Shown: one piece after another, positions 35,402 through 45,929 of the stretch
How positions within the stretch are numbered: the first letter of the stretch is position 1
Layout: every line of letters begins with the position of its first letter
Assembly (NCBI GenBank): GCA_027943335.1
Contig: BSBK01002161.1
Span: 565,001-629,000 of the forward strand
Length of the DNA: 64,000 nucleotides
DNA from: Chamaecyparis obtusa
Lineage: Eukaryota > Streptophyta > Pinopsida > Cupressales > Cupressaceae
Direction: 5' to 3'
Translations under genes and position numbers: made by a program
The notes under the pieces: model-generated
Told to the model about the DNA's origin: nothing
The model's input: only the letters and a program-made list of their open reading frames with translations
Database searches by the model: none

Positions 35402-37027
35402 CTAAGAAGTTGAAACTTCTTGACCATGTTTCAGAAATGGTTCTGTGAATACTGTATGATCGTTATTGCTCTTGGGATTGTAAATTGTGATGTCTCCACT
35501 ATCGATTAGATCTTGAATGGTATGCTTCAAGTGGTAGCAACTACTAGTTTTATGACCTTTACTCCGATGGAAATCATAGAATTCATTTTCCTTCCACCAT
35601 ATCAGTTTAGGGTCCTGATCATTCAGTTGGATTGGTGTTAATGAGATGATGTTATCAGCTAGTAGAGTTTTCATAGCTGATTCTAAAGACTCTCCTAGAG
35701 GAGTAAATTTTTTATGTTTATTCCATTTTTTGTATTCTGGCTTCCTTTGAGATGGTTGAGAAGACTTTTGTTCTGAAGCTTTAATGGCTTGAGTGCCAAG
35801 AGTGAGATTGTAGGCTGGTGCCTTTGATGGGGCATGGATAGTGTCAACAATGCCATCTGTGATGATGCCTTTGTTCTTATTCTAATTTTTGTTCTTGTCT
35901 TTAGAACTGGATCCAGATTCATACTTGTCTTTTTGAAGTGTGATTTCTCCTTTTTTTACAACCACTTTTTCAATTTTGATAGCATTATCCACCATCTTGT
36001 CAAAAGATGTATGATCTTGCATTTGTAAGGGATAAATGATTTCTGGAACAAGGTTATTGATAAAGATTTCAAGTTTCTCCATTTCGGGAATTGGTCTAGC
36101 ATATAGAGAGAACTTCTTTCACCACCTCTTGATTAAAGTTAGGAATGATTCTCCAGGATATTGCTTGAGATTACAAATATCAATCATGGTGACGGGATGT
36201 TGAATATTGTAGGAGTAATTTTGGTAGAACAATTTAATCAATTCCTCAAACATCTTGATCATAGGAGGCAATCTTGAAAACCACTGAATGGATGCTCCTC
36301 CCAGAGATCTAGGAAAAAGATGCATCAGATAGGTCAGTTCATGCATGAATTCCATGGATTGCGTACAGAAATCTTTGACATGATCTTGAGGATTAGAGTG
36401 TCCATCATACTTATCATACTTTGGCATCTCCACTCTTTTTGGAAATGGTGGCATATACAAGTTTTTGTCAAAAGGAAAAGGGCATAGAGCTTCCATGGAG
36501 AACTCTTTGGGTTCCTTTTCTTTCTCAAGGCTATTAAATTTGAATTGTAAAGCATGTATCTATTTCATCATAGCTGTGAGTGGAGTTTCTTCCTCATGCG
36601 TAATGATATCTTCAACATTAAATTTGGGAGGAAGTTTAGCTCCTTTATGAGCTAGTTGTAATAAGTATGCTTCTCTATCTTCTTTCAAGAAATGCTTCAT
36701 CATTCGTTTGAAGTTATCATCATTTTGATATTGAGCAATTTCTTCAGGTGTGGGTTCCTGATCTGCACCATGTTGAGATTGAGCTCTTTGAGAGCCAAAA
36801 TTTGTCCCTGCTTGAGACATGGTAGGATTTCATGGACTCCCTGGATTAGATTTATGAGGGGTGTGTTGAGTTCCTCTATGAGTTGATGGAGGAGGTATGT
36901 AACCAGATTTCAATCGATAGTTGCCAAGACCATCATCCTCGTAAAGACTAGAATTGATGAGTTGCTTAAGAGTTGGAGTTTGGAGAGTGGTGAGAGATTT
37001 CTTATGAGAGGAAGCTCTAGTCTCCAC
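35402..37027 (-). pseudogene. G2a gag
   Basis: Starts METRASSHKK (37027). A Pro/Gln-rich region is followed by a helical KRMMKHFLKEDREAYL segment and the gag core (PFPFDKNLYMPPFPKR; GGASIQWFSRLPP; NYSYNIQHPVTM; ARPIPEMEKLEIF). The C-terminal zinc-type motif is FYDFHRSKGHKTSSCYHLKH. Stops at about 36830, 36557, 36119 and 35880 and small shifts break it. It is the best-preserved reference for the G2b gag at 15693-16711. Confidence 0.9.
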
Positions 37028-39841
37028 CAGTCACCTCAAGTGAAACAAAAGAATAAGATCCAGATAACCAAAGAATGAATTGAATCAAGATGATCAGATG
37101 ACACAACCTTTTCAAGGTTTGATTGATTTGAAGATTTGATTAGATGTGGATGAAGGATACTATGCCCTGGATGTATGGGTAGGTTCCCAAAAGATAGCGG
37201 ACAAGATATCACAACACTTAGTTGTTTTGATGATTGATCGAAGATTGATAGTTATGACAAGGTTTTGACATAGGATGATAAGGACTCAAATCGATAAAAT
37301 AGAAGGTTGAATTGAATTCAAAAGGCCACTTTAGGAAAATCATTGGACTCTTAATAGCTACTGCTCTGTTCCTGACACAGTGATTCATTCGATAGATTCT
37401 GAAATTAGGCTGAAAAAGCTAAATATTTGGCAATTTTGACAATTTTTTGACAACTTTCAAAAATTTCCCAAATGACACTCTGCAAACTCGTACAATAGTG
37501 GGTATGCTGTGAAATGATAGTTACAAAACTCATACGACAATTGCAAGAAAAATTTTGACTCTTAGAATTTTTTGGCATCAAAACTCATACGACACTGGGT
37601 TGGTTATCATACGACAGTTGGGTATCAATGAAACCACAGTTGAAAATCTCATACGATAGTTGCAAGATTTTGACTTTGAGAATTTTCTAGCATGGAAACT
37701 CCTATGACACTAGGTACTTGATCATATGATAGATGGGTTGTAATGAAATGACACTTGGAAAAACTTGTATGACTTTCTGACCTCCTGAGATGACTTTTGA
37801 CTCCAGAAAAGGATTTTACTTTAGATTTTGCAAATTTTGAGTTTTTAGTTTTGAATCATTTGCAAATTTCAATGTCTAGATTTGAGGATTGTAACAGGTT
37901 TGTCTGTTTTCAATAACTAGATAGATAAACAAGCACGCAAAATAGCAAGCAAGTGATTTCAAGCATGTCTGAAAACAATGAACAAGGGCAAAAGCAACCT
38001 TGCGCATGAACAATCAAGTGACTTATTCATTCTAATCCTTAGAAGTGCTAATTGTGTATGTTCCAAAAATGTTTTGCAATAACACACATATACCCTATAA
38101 AATGAAAATTTGGCCTTGCTAGTGTTTTTAGTAATGGTTTGACTCTACAACTTTTATGATCCAAAGGGGTGAACTCCAATCCTAGCGCACCACGGTTTTG
38201 ACATAGTCCGAGAACTTAATCTTCAGGAGCTGCTAGGGAGATCTAACAACCCAACAATGAACCATACCCATGGAGATTTCTTCCACAAGGACATTTATAT
38301 AGCGGCTGTCACTACCATGATGAAAATGGCTATTACCGCTTGAGGTTTTGTCAATGTAGTTTGCCCTGTGAAGGGATTGTCCACTACGGTTAACCCTCTC
38401 TAAAGGTGACTCATAGTATGATACCACAAGGGGACTTGGCTCCAGATCCAAGGTTTTGATACCTCTTCACTTTTAACCCAAACAAAGCAAGTAGATTAAT
38501 CCGACATGCTAAGACAAAGTTTGTTTCACCAAGGCCTGTGATGTCAACTCCACATGATCTATCAACCTCTCCAGGGAGAGAATGTATCAATCAATAAGAG
38601 AAGGTGCACTAAAATTTTTTGATTCACCAAAGCTCATGATGTCAACCCCATGTGATCTATCAACCTCTCCAGGGAGAGAATGTATTGATCAATAAGAGAA
38701 GACACACTAACCAAGTTGAATGTGAAACACACTAAGTATCCTCCCTACCTACAAGGATTCTATCGTCAAGAAGGATTTTGCTGGGAATCCAATCTCTCAA
38801 CAATCATGAATAGTGTTCATAGGGCCTAATTACTATGTGAGCACAAATGTATGTTTCCAAAAGCAAATCTACCAAAAGTATCCAAAAAGCAGAAAGAGGA
38901 ACACTTAACGCTTAAAGAGAATATGAGATGAGTCCACAAGGTGAAACACTTAACACCTCACACAAGCTGAAAATGAGTCCCCAAATTAGAAAACAAGTGA
39001 GTTCCTAAAAGCACAAAAGGGTTGCCAAGTGGAACACTTAATGCTTTTGGCCTGTTGACCCCTCCCCTTTATGGCACTGAGATTGCAACCACAGGGTGGA
39101 ATGAGGGGCCGGTGGATTAGCAAGTCCAATAACCCAAGATAGCAATCAAGATCAATCACAAGTATCTGAGACTACTTAATGAATCCTTAAGGGGTCATAA
39201 CCTAGTATCAATTATGCAAGTGTGTAAAACAAAAGCATGAAAAGAATCACCCAAGCTAGACACACAAGAGATTTATTTTAAGCCCCAAATCAAAATATTA
39301 TCAGCACAAGTGGAATACCTGAGATCCTTGCAACGCGCTTAGTAGATGTTTACCTGATTTTGAGCAATTCTTGCACTTTTTCCAATCAAAACTAGCAAAA
39401 ATCAATCAGAATAGTAAATTTCAATTGTTAGGGTTAGCTGTCAGTCAAAATCCAAAAATCAAATCTGACAAACTGCCTGCAAAAATGAAATGACAATTGA
39501 AATTTGGTACTGAAACTCGTACGATAGTGGGTCTATTACCAGATGATAATTGAACCTGATGCTGAAACTTGTACGACACTGGGTCTATTACCAGACGACA
39601 GTCCAGAAACTCATACGACACTAGGTGTCTGATGAAATGATGATCCAGCCTCCAAATGATAGTGGGTGCCTAATGAAATGACACTCGGTCAACTATCGTA
39701 CGACAGTGGGTTCAAAATCATACGACTTTTGTCAGAAACTCGTACGAAGATTGTACGAACAAAAATAAAAATTGTATTTTGGCATAGAAACCGAGGAGAA
39801 AAAGATAGAAATTGATAGAATTAAATTGGAAACCCATTTCA
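37028..39841 (-). other. G2a 5' leader, non-coding
   Basis: About 2.8 kb with no credible gene. It holds two clusters of a CTCGTACGACA(C/G)TGGGT-like motif (37480-37780 and 39500-39760) and a tandem duplication at 38525-38720. Confidence 0.75.
38525..38720 (-). repeat. 98-bp tandem duplication in the G2a leader
   Basis: Units start at 38525 and 38623 with TTCACCAA(G/A)GC. Each contains CTCTCCAGGGAGAG, a near-perfect inverted repeat able to form a hairpin, and ends near AATAAGAGAAG. Confidence 0.85.
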
Positions 39842-39862
39842 GGGCCCCACAGTGGGTGCCAA
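39842..39862 (-). promoter_or_regulatory. G2a primer binding site
   Basis: On the element strand, TGGCACCCACTGTGGGGCCC lies just inside the 5' LTR. It resembles TGGCGCCCACCGTGGGG, a site often seen in plant Ty3 elements, with both CpG positions changed. Confidence 0.78.
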
Positions 39863-39865
39863 AAA

Positions 39866-41162
39866 TGTGTGTGTGAAAATTATACCTGATCTGTAGACAC
39901 AACACTTCAGTAAAACATTAGAGGTTAGCTATAATCAAAATCATGCAAAATTGAAATCTAATCTAACCAAGCGATTTACTGCCTTCTAGTAGGTTGGAGA
40001 TCGATGTTCTCAGATTGTTATCAAGATCAGTGACCTAGACGACACCTAAATGAAGGATTTGAATGCCAAATTGATATGAAATATGAATGCAATTAATCTA
40101 GTTTTTTTTATATTTTCTATGTAATAATATGATGAAAACTGATATGAATCCATGCTAATATGGAAATTGATATGCAATGCTAATCTAGAAATGATATGAT
40201 ATGAGAATGAAAATTCTAACAATAATATGAAAGCTATGAATTTGAAATTGATCTCACAAAGCTTTGAATCCTCAAATTTATCTTTCAAGCTCCAATTGTG
40301 CAAATTCTCCAAATCTGATATGCTATGATTCTTGTAGAGTAAGTTTGCAATTTGTGAGATGAATTATGAAGAGTTGAGCCTTGGTTTTATAGAAATTGAG
40401 GGCCTTGGAGGTGCATGAGAAAAAGCCATAAATCACTCAGATTAACTCAGCTTGATTTTTGAGTTATTTGATAATAAAGATAATTAAGTCACAAAAATCA
40501 TGCAAAAGCACAGTTCAACTTGAATTAGAAGTTTAGATCAACTTTAAAACTCAAAAAGATGTTGAGTTTCAAAAAGTTAACAACTTGCATTGATTTTCCA
40601 ATTTGAGTTTAACTGGTCCTTGAATGTGCACATGGATAATTATGATTTAATAAATAAATAAAGTGATTTATTCTCAACTTAACTGATTTTTGAAATAAAA
40701 TAATTAATTTATGGCTTAATTAACTATTTTATCAAACTTTTATTAACAACTATATTATTAAATAATGACAATGTGTTTTAATTAATTAAATAAGAATTTA
40801 ATCAATTATTCATAGGATATTGGATTTATTGTCAAAATTAAATAATACAATTAATAATAGATAGAATTAAATTTAATTACACAATTAAGTGGCAAGATAT
40901 TAAATCTAATTAATCAAATATGAAAATATTCAATTAATCAAACTTAGGATAAATGTGATTTATCGCCAAATAATCATTAAATTAAAGATAATTAAGATAA
41001 ATAGGAATATTGCTAGGAATATTCCCCTATGCAAAATTTAAGATAATCAATTAGATTCGATGATGTTTAGATGTGCCTTAGGTTAGGACTTTGATGTCGA
41101 TTTTGTTTGATTTGTTGATATAGGAGATTAATGAACATATAGCCCATTTTTGGGGTATTACA
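39866..41162 (-). repeat. G2a 5' LTR
   Basis: Starts (TG)5AAAATTATACC on the plus strand and ends GGGGTATTACA, followed by the CCTTC duplication. It is the same length as 27719-29015. Confidence 0.95.
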
Positions 41163-41167
41163 CCTTC

Positions 41168-41319
41168 AAGAATATTTCCTCACCCTGATCCATCACCGGT
41201 GTAGGCTCTACATCACCTTGTTATATCTCAATTTCATCATCACTAACATCTTCAAGATGTCTTCCTCTTCTCTGGGCTGTTTTCATATCTTCTAATCTAG
41301 CAGCAAGTTGTCTCAACAT
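41168..41319 (-). pseudogene. G1 gag, N-terminal piece
   Basis: ATG (plus-strand CAT 41317-41319) opens MLRQLAARLEDMKTAQRRGR, then HLEDVSDDEIEI, a stop, and GDVEPTPVMDQGEEIFLK, reaching the G2a insertion. The same sequence without interruption is seen in the sister copy at 44952 onwards, where it continues as LTSLKST. The true start could be further upstream. Confidence 0.8.
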
Positions 41320-41485
41320 GTCTACCAATCCTGGAACCACATCTCACCTCCCATGAAACATCTTGAAAACCCTCTGCAATTGCAAGTCAGATCACAATCT
41401 TCTACCCCACAACAACTCAACTAGGGATTCACAAGAAGGAATCTTCAAATCTAGAATCGCAAACCTAGATCTAGATCTCACCTCA

Positions 41486-41498
41486 CTCTGATAACACC
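41486..41498 (-). promoter_or_regulatory. G1 primer binding site
   Basis: The element strand reads GGTGTTATCAGAG directly after the LTR. It is recognisably an initiator-Met type site (TGGTATCAGAGC); the sister copy has AGGTATCAGAG at 44775. Confidence 0.75.
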
Positions 41499-42174
41499 TG
41501 ATGCAGGAGGGGACATGAGGGGCTGGAGATGGCATACCTTAACCAGATCCACCTTTTTCAACAACATGTGAAAGCAACAATACACAACAGTGAGAGAGAG
41601 AATGCAAGAAAATTTCATATATTATCTTCAAATTGATTCATACATGTTGGGTTGTAAGGCCTTCCCGGTTTAGGCCAATTATTACAATCAAGTACATAAG
41701 TCCTCAAACATGCAAGGATCTATCAACAATCTCTAAACTTCTATCTTCTATCTTCTATCTAAAAAACTTCCTCAAAACTCTAACCAAACAAATACATTTA
41801 TACAAGAGGCTACCAAACCAATTTGGCCTTCAGATCCACAATCAATAGAAGGAATGGCCAGATCTAGGTCCACATGCTCCCCAATGATGGATACCAACAT
41901 TAAATTCATGACCAAAATTAACTGCACAAGTTGACCTCAAAAGAAATCCAAAAAAAAAACTCGGTAAGAAAGGAAATCGAGCACCAGAAAAGCATCATCG
42001 AGCACCAAGGCAATTCACTGAGCGCTAGAGAGATAACCGACCAACACTAGCGAACAAAGGAAATAGAGCAACACCAAACCAACTTGGTCAAAGAAGGAAT
42101 TGAGCAACACAAACAAACTCAAATATGTTTTTGGTAACACAGGATTGCCAAGGACTTGAGATGCTCCTGCATAA
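41499..42174 (-). repeat. G1 5' LTR
   Basis: The plus strand starts TGATGCAGGAGGGG and ends CTCCTGCATAA (TCA changed to TAA), followed by AAAAT. It pairs with 22864-23533. Confidence 0.9.
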
Positions 42175-42179
42175 AAAAT

Positions 42180-42271
42180 TCAAGAAGTAGAAGCTATGAT
42201 AGATGCAGTAAGGAAATCAGTGGAAGATCCCTCCACATATTTAGATATGTGTAACAATGTCTACCAAGGAC
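42180..42271 (+). pseudogene. ORFX (U2), third piece
   Basis: In the frame left by G1 removal, the codons read QEVEAMIDAVRKSVEDPS and YLDMCNNVYQG without a stop, up to the S2 insertion. The piece is short but continuous with both neighbours once S2 and G1 are removed. Confidence 0.68.
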
Positions 42272-43550
42272 TATGTGTGTGAAAATTGTACCTGATCTGT
42301 AGACACAACACTTTAGTAAAACATTAGAGGTTAGCAAAAATCAAAATAGTGCAAAATTGAAATCTAATCTAACCAAGTGATTTACTACCTTCTAATAGGT
42401 GCAAGATTGATGTTCTCAGATTGTTATCGAGATCAGTGACCTAGATGACACCTAAATGAAGGATTTGAATGCAAAAGATGGATATGGAATGAATGCAATT
42501 AATCTATATTTTTTTATATTTTCTATGCAATATGAATGATAAACTTGATATGGAATCTATGCTAATATGGAAATTGATATGCTAAAATGATCTAACAATG
42601 ATATGAAAAAGAATCTAAATGAATGTTAAAAAAAAAAATTGATCTCACAATAGCCTTGATTCGCAATAAGCTTTGATTCTCCCAATTCCAATTCTCCAAC
42701 GTGATTATGCAAAATTATGAGATTCTATGGATGCAAATTTGAGAGATGATTTGTGAAGAGCTAAAGCCTTAATTTTATAGAAATCCAAGGCTTTGGAGGT
42801 GCATGGAAAAAGCCATAAATCACTCAAATAAACTCAACTTGATTTTTCAGTTATTTTTAAATAAAGATAATTTAATTCACAAAAATATGCAAAAGCAGAG
42901 TTTAACTCAAAATAGAGTTTAGCTATAATTTTAAAACTCAAAAATGATGTTGAGTTCCAAAAAGTCAATAACTTGAATTGATTTTCTGATTTGGAGTTTA
43001 ACTACTCTTTGATTGTGCACATGGATAATTATGAATTAATAAATAAATAAAGTGATTTATTCTCAACTTAACTGATTTTGGAAATAAAACAATTTATTTA
43101 TGGGTTAATCAATCATTTAATCAAACTTTTATTAAAAAGTATATTATTAAATAATGACAACATGTTTTAATTAATTAAATAAGAATTTAATCAATTATTC
43201 ATAGGATATTGGATTTATTGTCAAAATTAAATAATACAATTAATAATAGATAGAATTAAATTTAATTACACAATTAAGTGGCAAGATATTAAATCTAATT
43301 AATTAAATATGAAAATATTCAATTAATCAAACTTAGGATAAATGTGATTTATTGCCAAATAATTATTAAATTAAATAATTAAGATAATTAGGAATATTGC
43401 TAGGAATATTCCCCGATGCAGAATTTAAGATAATCAATTAGGATTCGATGATGTGCAGATGTACCTTAGGTTAGGACTTTGATGTCGATTTCATTCGAAT
43501 TGTTGATATAGGAGATTAATGAACTTATAGCCCAATTTTGGGGTATTACA
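42272..43550 (-). repeat. S2: solo LTR of the G2 family
   Basis: The plus strand reads TATGTGTGTGAAAATTG to GGGGTATTACA, 1279 bp. It is flanked by AGGAC (42267-42271) and AGAAC (43551-43555), a duplication with one mismatch. No internal region is present. Removing it restores the ORFX frame (VYQG then QVDKIEQREKE). Confidence 0.88.
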
Positions 43551-43555
43551 AGAAC

Positions 43556-43844
43556 AAGTGGATAAGATAGAGCAAAGAGAAAAAGAAATGGCTAAGATAA
43601 TGGCAAGGCAACTCAGTTAAGAAATGCACTTGTGCCCTCTTTGGATGTGCTGAATCAGAATATCAAGAAGATTGATGCCACAATGGTGACATATGATCAA
43701 GATCCGAGTTTAGATTTGGAAAATATGGAGAAGTTGACCTATTATTTGTGCGCCCATCTTCATACTGTAAATGAACTGACAACATTTTGGCAGCAAGAGA
43801 TCCAAAACTTGAAGATTGCATATCCGGATGTACTCACTTTGTAA
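43556..43844 (+). pseudogene. ORFX (U2), C-terminal piece
   Basis: Reads VDKIEQREKEMAKIMARQLS to a stop. Then, after a frameshift near 43630, it reads LVPSLDVLNQNIKKID to FWQQEIQNLKIAYPDVLTL and a stop at 43842-43844. The end matches the O copy (SWEKELEAMKINFTD then SLPAL), which shows that the two ORFX genes share their C-terminus. Confidence 0.72.
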
Positions 43845-44069
43845 GTACTTGTAGATACATTTTTGTGCACCTTTGTCATTAATGTCAAAGGGGGAGTATA
43901 TTATATAGTAGAAGGGATAATATGGAGATATGAATATGATGTAAAGGAGAGTAGAGTATATAGTAGAAGGGAGATATAATATAGAGTATATGTTAGAAAA
44001 TTTTGTATAAAGATACAGTTAGTAACTTCACCATATTCCTTTGTTGCCATTAATGACAAAAGGGGAGAT
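43845..44069 (+). promoter_or_regulatory. U2 3' untranslated region with duplicated purine tracts
   Basis: CATTAATGTCAAAGGGGGAG (about 43878-43897) and CATTAATGACAAAAGGGGAG (about 44049-44068) form a near-repeat. The second abuts the LTR start TGTTGG at 44070. The stretch between is AT-rich with repeated TATAGTAGAAGGG. Confidence 0.7.
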
Positions 44070-44117
44070 TGTTGGCAAGTTCACTATACTATTGTATATG
44101 ACTATGATTTAGTGTTG

Positions 44118-44772
44118 TCATGCAAGAGCATCTTGGGTCCTTGGAAATCTTGTGTCACCAAAAACATATTCGATTTTGTTTGTGTTGCTCGGTTCCTACT
44201 TTGACCGAGTTGGTTTGGTGTTTCTTGATTTTCTTTGGTCGTCGATGTTGGTCGGTTATCTCTTTGGCACTCAGTAATTTCCCTGGCACTTGGTGATGCT
44301 TTTCTGGTGCTGAGTTGGCTTTTCTTACCAATGGGTTTCTTTTGAGTTTCTGTTGAGGCCGAGTTGTGCATTGATTATAGGTCATAGATTTAATGTTGGT
44401 ATCCATCATTAGGAAGTGTGTGGTCCCAGATCTGGTCGATCCTTTCATTGATTATGGATCTGAAGGCCGAATCAGTTTGGTAAGAGTTTAGAGAGTTAGT
44501 TTGAGGAAGTTTGGATAGAAGGTAGAAGATAGAAGATGGAGATAATTTGTAGATCCTTGTATGTTTGAGGACTTATGTATTTCATTGTAATAATCAGCCG
44601 AAACTAGGAAGGCCTTACAGCTTGACATGTATGAATTAATTTGAGTTAATATATGAAAGATCCTACATTTTCTCTCTCCCACTATGTTGTTGTTTTTTTC
44701 GCGTATCATTAACCAAGGTGTTTTAGGTTAGGGAGTGCCATTTCTTGGCCCCTCCTGCCCTCTCTTACATTA
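44118..44772 (+). repeat. G1' 5' LTR
   Basis: Begins TCATGCAAGAGCATCTTGGG (family TGATGCAAGAG) and ends near CTCTTACATTA at 44772. It is clearly alignable with both G1 LTRs. Confidence 0.85.
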
Positions 44773-44774
44773 GG

Positions 44775-44786
44775 AGGTATCAGAGT
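44775..44786 (+). promoter_or_regulatory. G1' primer binding site
   Basis: AGGTATCAGAGT follows the LTR. Ten of twelve bases match the initiator-Met site. Confidence 0.75.
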
Positions 44787-44951
44787 GAGGTGAGATCTGA
44801 ATCTAGGTTTAAAAATCTAGATTTGAAGGTTCCTTCTTGTGAAGCACTAGTTGAATTGTTGTGGGGTAGAAGATTGTGATCTAACCTACAGTTGCAGAGG
44901 GTTTTTAGGATGGTTTGTGGGAGGTGAGATGTGGATCTAGGACTGGCAGAC

Positions 44952-45929
44952 ATGTTGAGACAAATTGATGCTAGATAGGAAGTTGTCGAAACAACCCAGA
45001 GAATAGGAAGACATCTTGAAGATGTTAGTGATGATGAAATTGAGGTAGAACAAGGTGATGTAGAACCTGCACATGTGATGGATCAGGGTGAGGAAATATT
45101 CTTGAAGGCTTTGACAAGTCTGAAGTCTACACCACTTTAATCCTCCTGACTATGGTGGAAAGTTGGATTCTGATGAATTGGTGGATTGGATCACATAGAT
45201 GAAAAAGTATTTTGAGTATGAAAATGTACTGGAAGACAAGAAAGTGAATAATGCAAGCACAAAGTTGAAAAGTCATGCATCCTTATGGTTCAAACATCTA
45301 CAGCTGGATAAAAAGAGGAAAGGCAAAGCCAAAATCAAGGTATGGAGTAAAATGGTGAATAAATTGAAAGGAAAGTTCTTACCTTGTGATTATCAGATTA
45401 ACCTAGTTAGGCAAATGCAAAGTTTAAGGCAGAAAGATAGCTCGGTAAAGGAGTATACTGAAGAATTCTATAGATTAGATATCAGATCTAGACATGATGA
45501 AGATTATGTGGAAAGAATTGCTAGATACTTAAATTATTTGAGAGTTTCCATCCAAGAAGAAATCAATTTGGTCAAATTGGAGAACATTGAAGAGGCTTAT
45601 CAATTTTCATTGAAAGGTGAGGAGAAATTGAACAAGAGACATGAGCAAAGACAAAGAGGTAGAGATGGTAGATTCCCTAGAGGAAGAGGTAGATCTTGTG
45701 GTGAAAATAGTAGATCTGAAGCAGAAAAGACAACTTTGGATAAAGGCAAGACCGAGTGGAAGGGTGAAAGTTCATCTAGAGGCAAAGGCAGTAACTACTG
45801 AGGTGGTTATAGAAAAGGAAGTTTCTGAGGAACTTGTTACAATTGTGGAGAGGAGGACATAGATCATTTGAGTGTACACATGCAAGTAAGAAGGCGGGTA
45901 ATAGTAGGAATGCTTTGGTCCAAGAAGAG
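44952..45929 (+). pseudogene. G1' gag, 5' part
   Basis: MLRQIDAR, a stop, then HLEDVSDDEIEVEQGDVEP and EEIFLKALTSLKST. A frame change leads to the gag core (WFKHLQLDKKRKGKAKIKVW; SVKEYTEEFYRLDI) from 45199, an Arg/Gly-rich tail, and a knuckle whose first half (CYNCGEE) and second half (GHRSFECTHAS) are in different frames near 45855. The gag is truncated soon after NALVQEE. It shows what the G1 gag looks like without the G2a insertion. Confidence 0.85.

Larger units (their letters stand above)
27719..41162 (-). mobile_element. G2a: Tat-like Ty3/gypsy element, TSD CCTTC, internally deleted
   Basis: LTRs at 27719-29015 and 39866-41162 are both 1297 bp and nearly identical, flanked by CCTTC (27714-27718 and 41163-41167). 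On the minus strand: primer site, 2.8-kb leader, gag, protease, G-patch-like segment, reverse transcriptase and part of RNase H, then directly the 3' untranslated region. The rest of RNase H, the second RNase H and the integrase, all or part present in G2c, are missing. This is the innermost and, by LTR similarity, probably the youngest element here. Confidence 0.95.
22864..42174 (-). mobile_element. G1: Ty3/gypsy chromovirus, TSD AAAAT, split by G2a
   Basis: LTRs at 22864-23533 and 41499-42174 are flanked by AAAAT (22859-22863 and 42175-42179). On the minus strand the order is LTR, primer site, gag, CCHC knuckle, protease, reverse transcriptase, RNase H, integrase and a C-terminal chromodomain remnant, LTR. 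G2a is inserted in gag (27719-41162). Many stops show that it is old. A truncated sister copy lies at 44118-45929. Confidence 0.93.
20226..44069 (+). mobile_element. U2: interrupted LTR-element internal region carrying ORFX
   Basis: Surviving pieces are 20226-21429, 22622-22863, 42180-42271 and 43556-44069. They carry one ORFX reading frame, then a 3' untranslated region with purine tracts ending at a TGTTGG LTR start (44070). Insertions S1 (duplication TTCAG/GTCAG), G1 (AAAAT) and S2 (AGGAC/AGAAC) separate the pieces, and the frame rejoins across each. The part upstream of 20226 lies beyond G2b, outside the window, so gag and pol content is unknown. Confidence 0.8.
44118..45929 (+). mobile_element. 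G1': truncated second copy of the G1 chromovirus
   Basis: Plus-strand fragment: LTR 44118-44772, primer site, leader and gag up to the start of protease, then an abrupt end. The last matching bases are ATGCTTTGGTCCAAGAAGAG (45910-45929), equivalent to about 26890 of G1. No 3' LTR exists. GTTG occurs at both edges (44114-44117 and 45929-45932). Confidence 0.85.

Noticed and set aside
22864..42174. Endogenous pararetrovirus (caulimovirid) instead of a gypsy element
   Set aside because: Integrase, chromodomain, LTRs and target duplications are present, and no movement-protein-like frame is seen.
44102..44448. Overlapping minus-strand ORFs of 89 and 97 codons
   Set aside because: They lie wholly in the G1' LTR, in antisense, and are not open in the G1 LTR copies.
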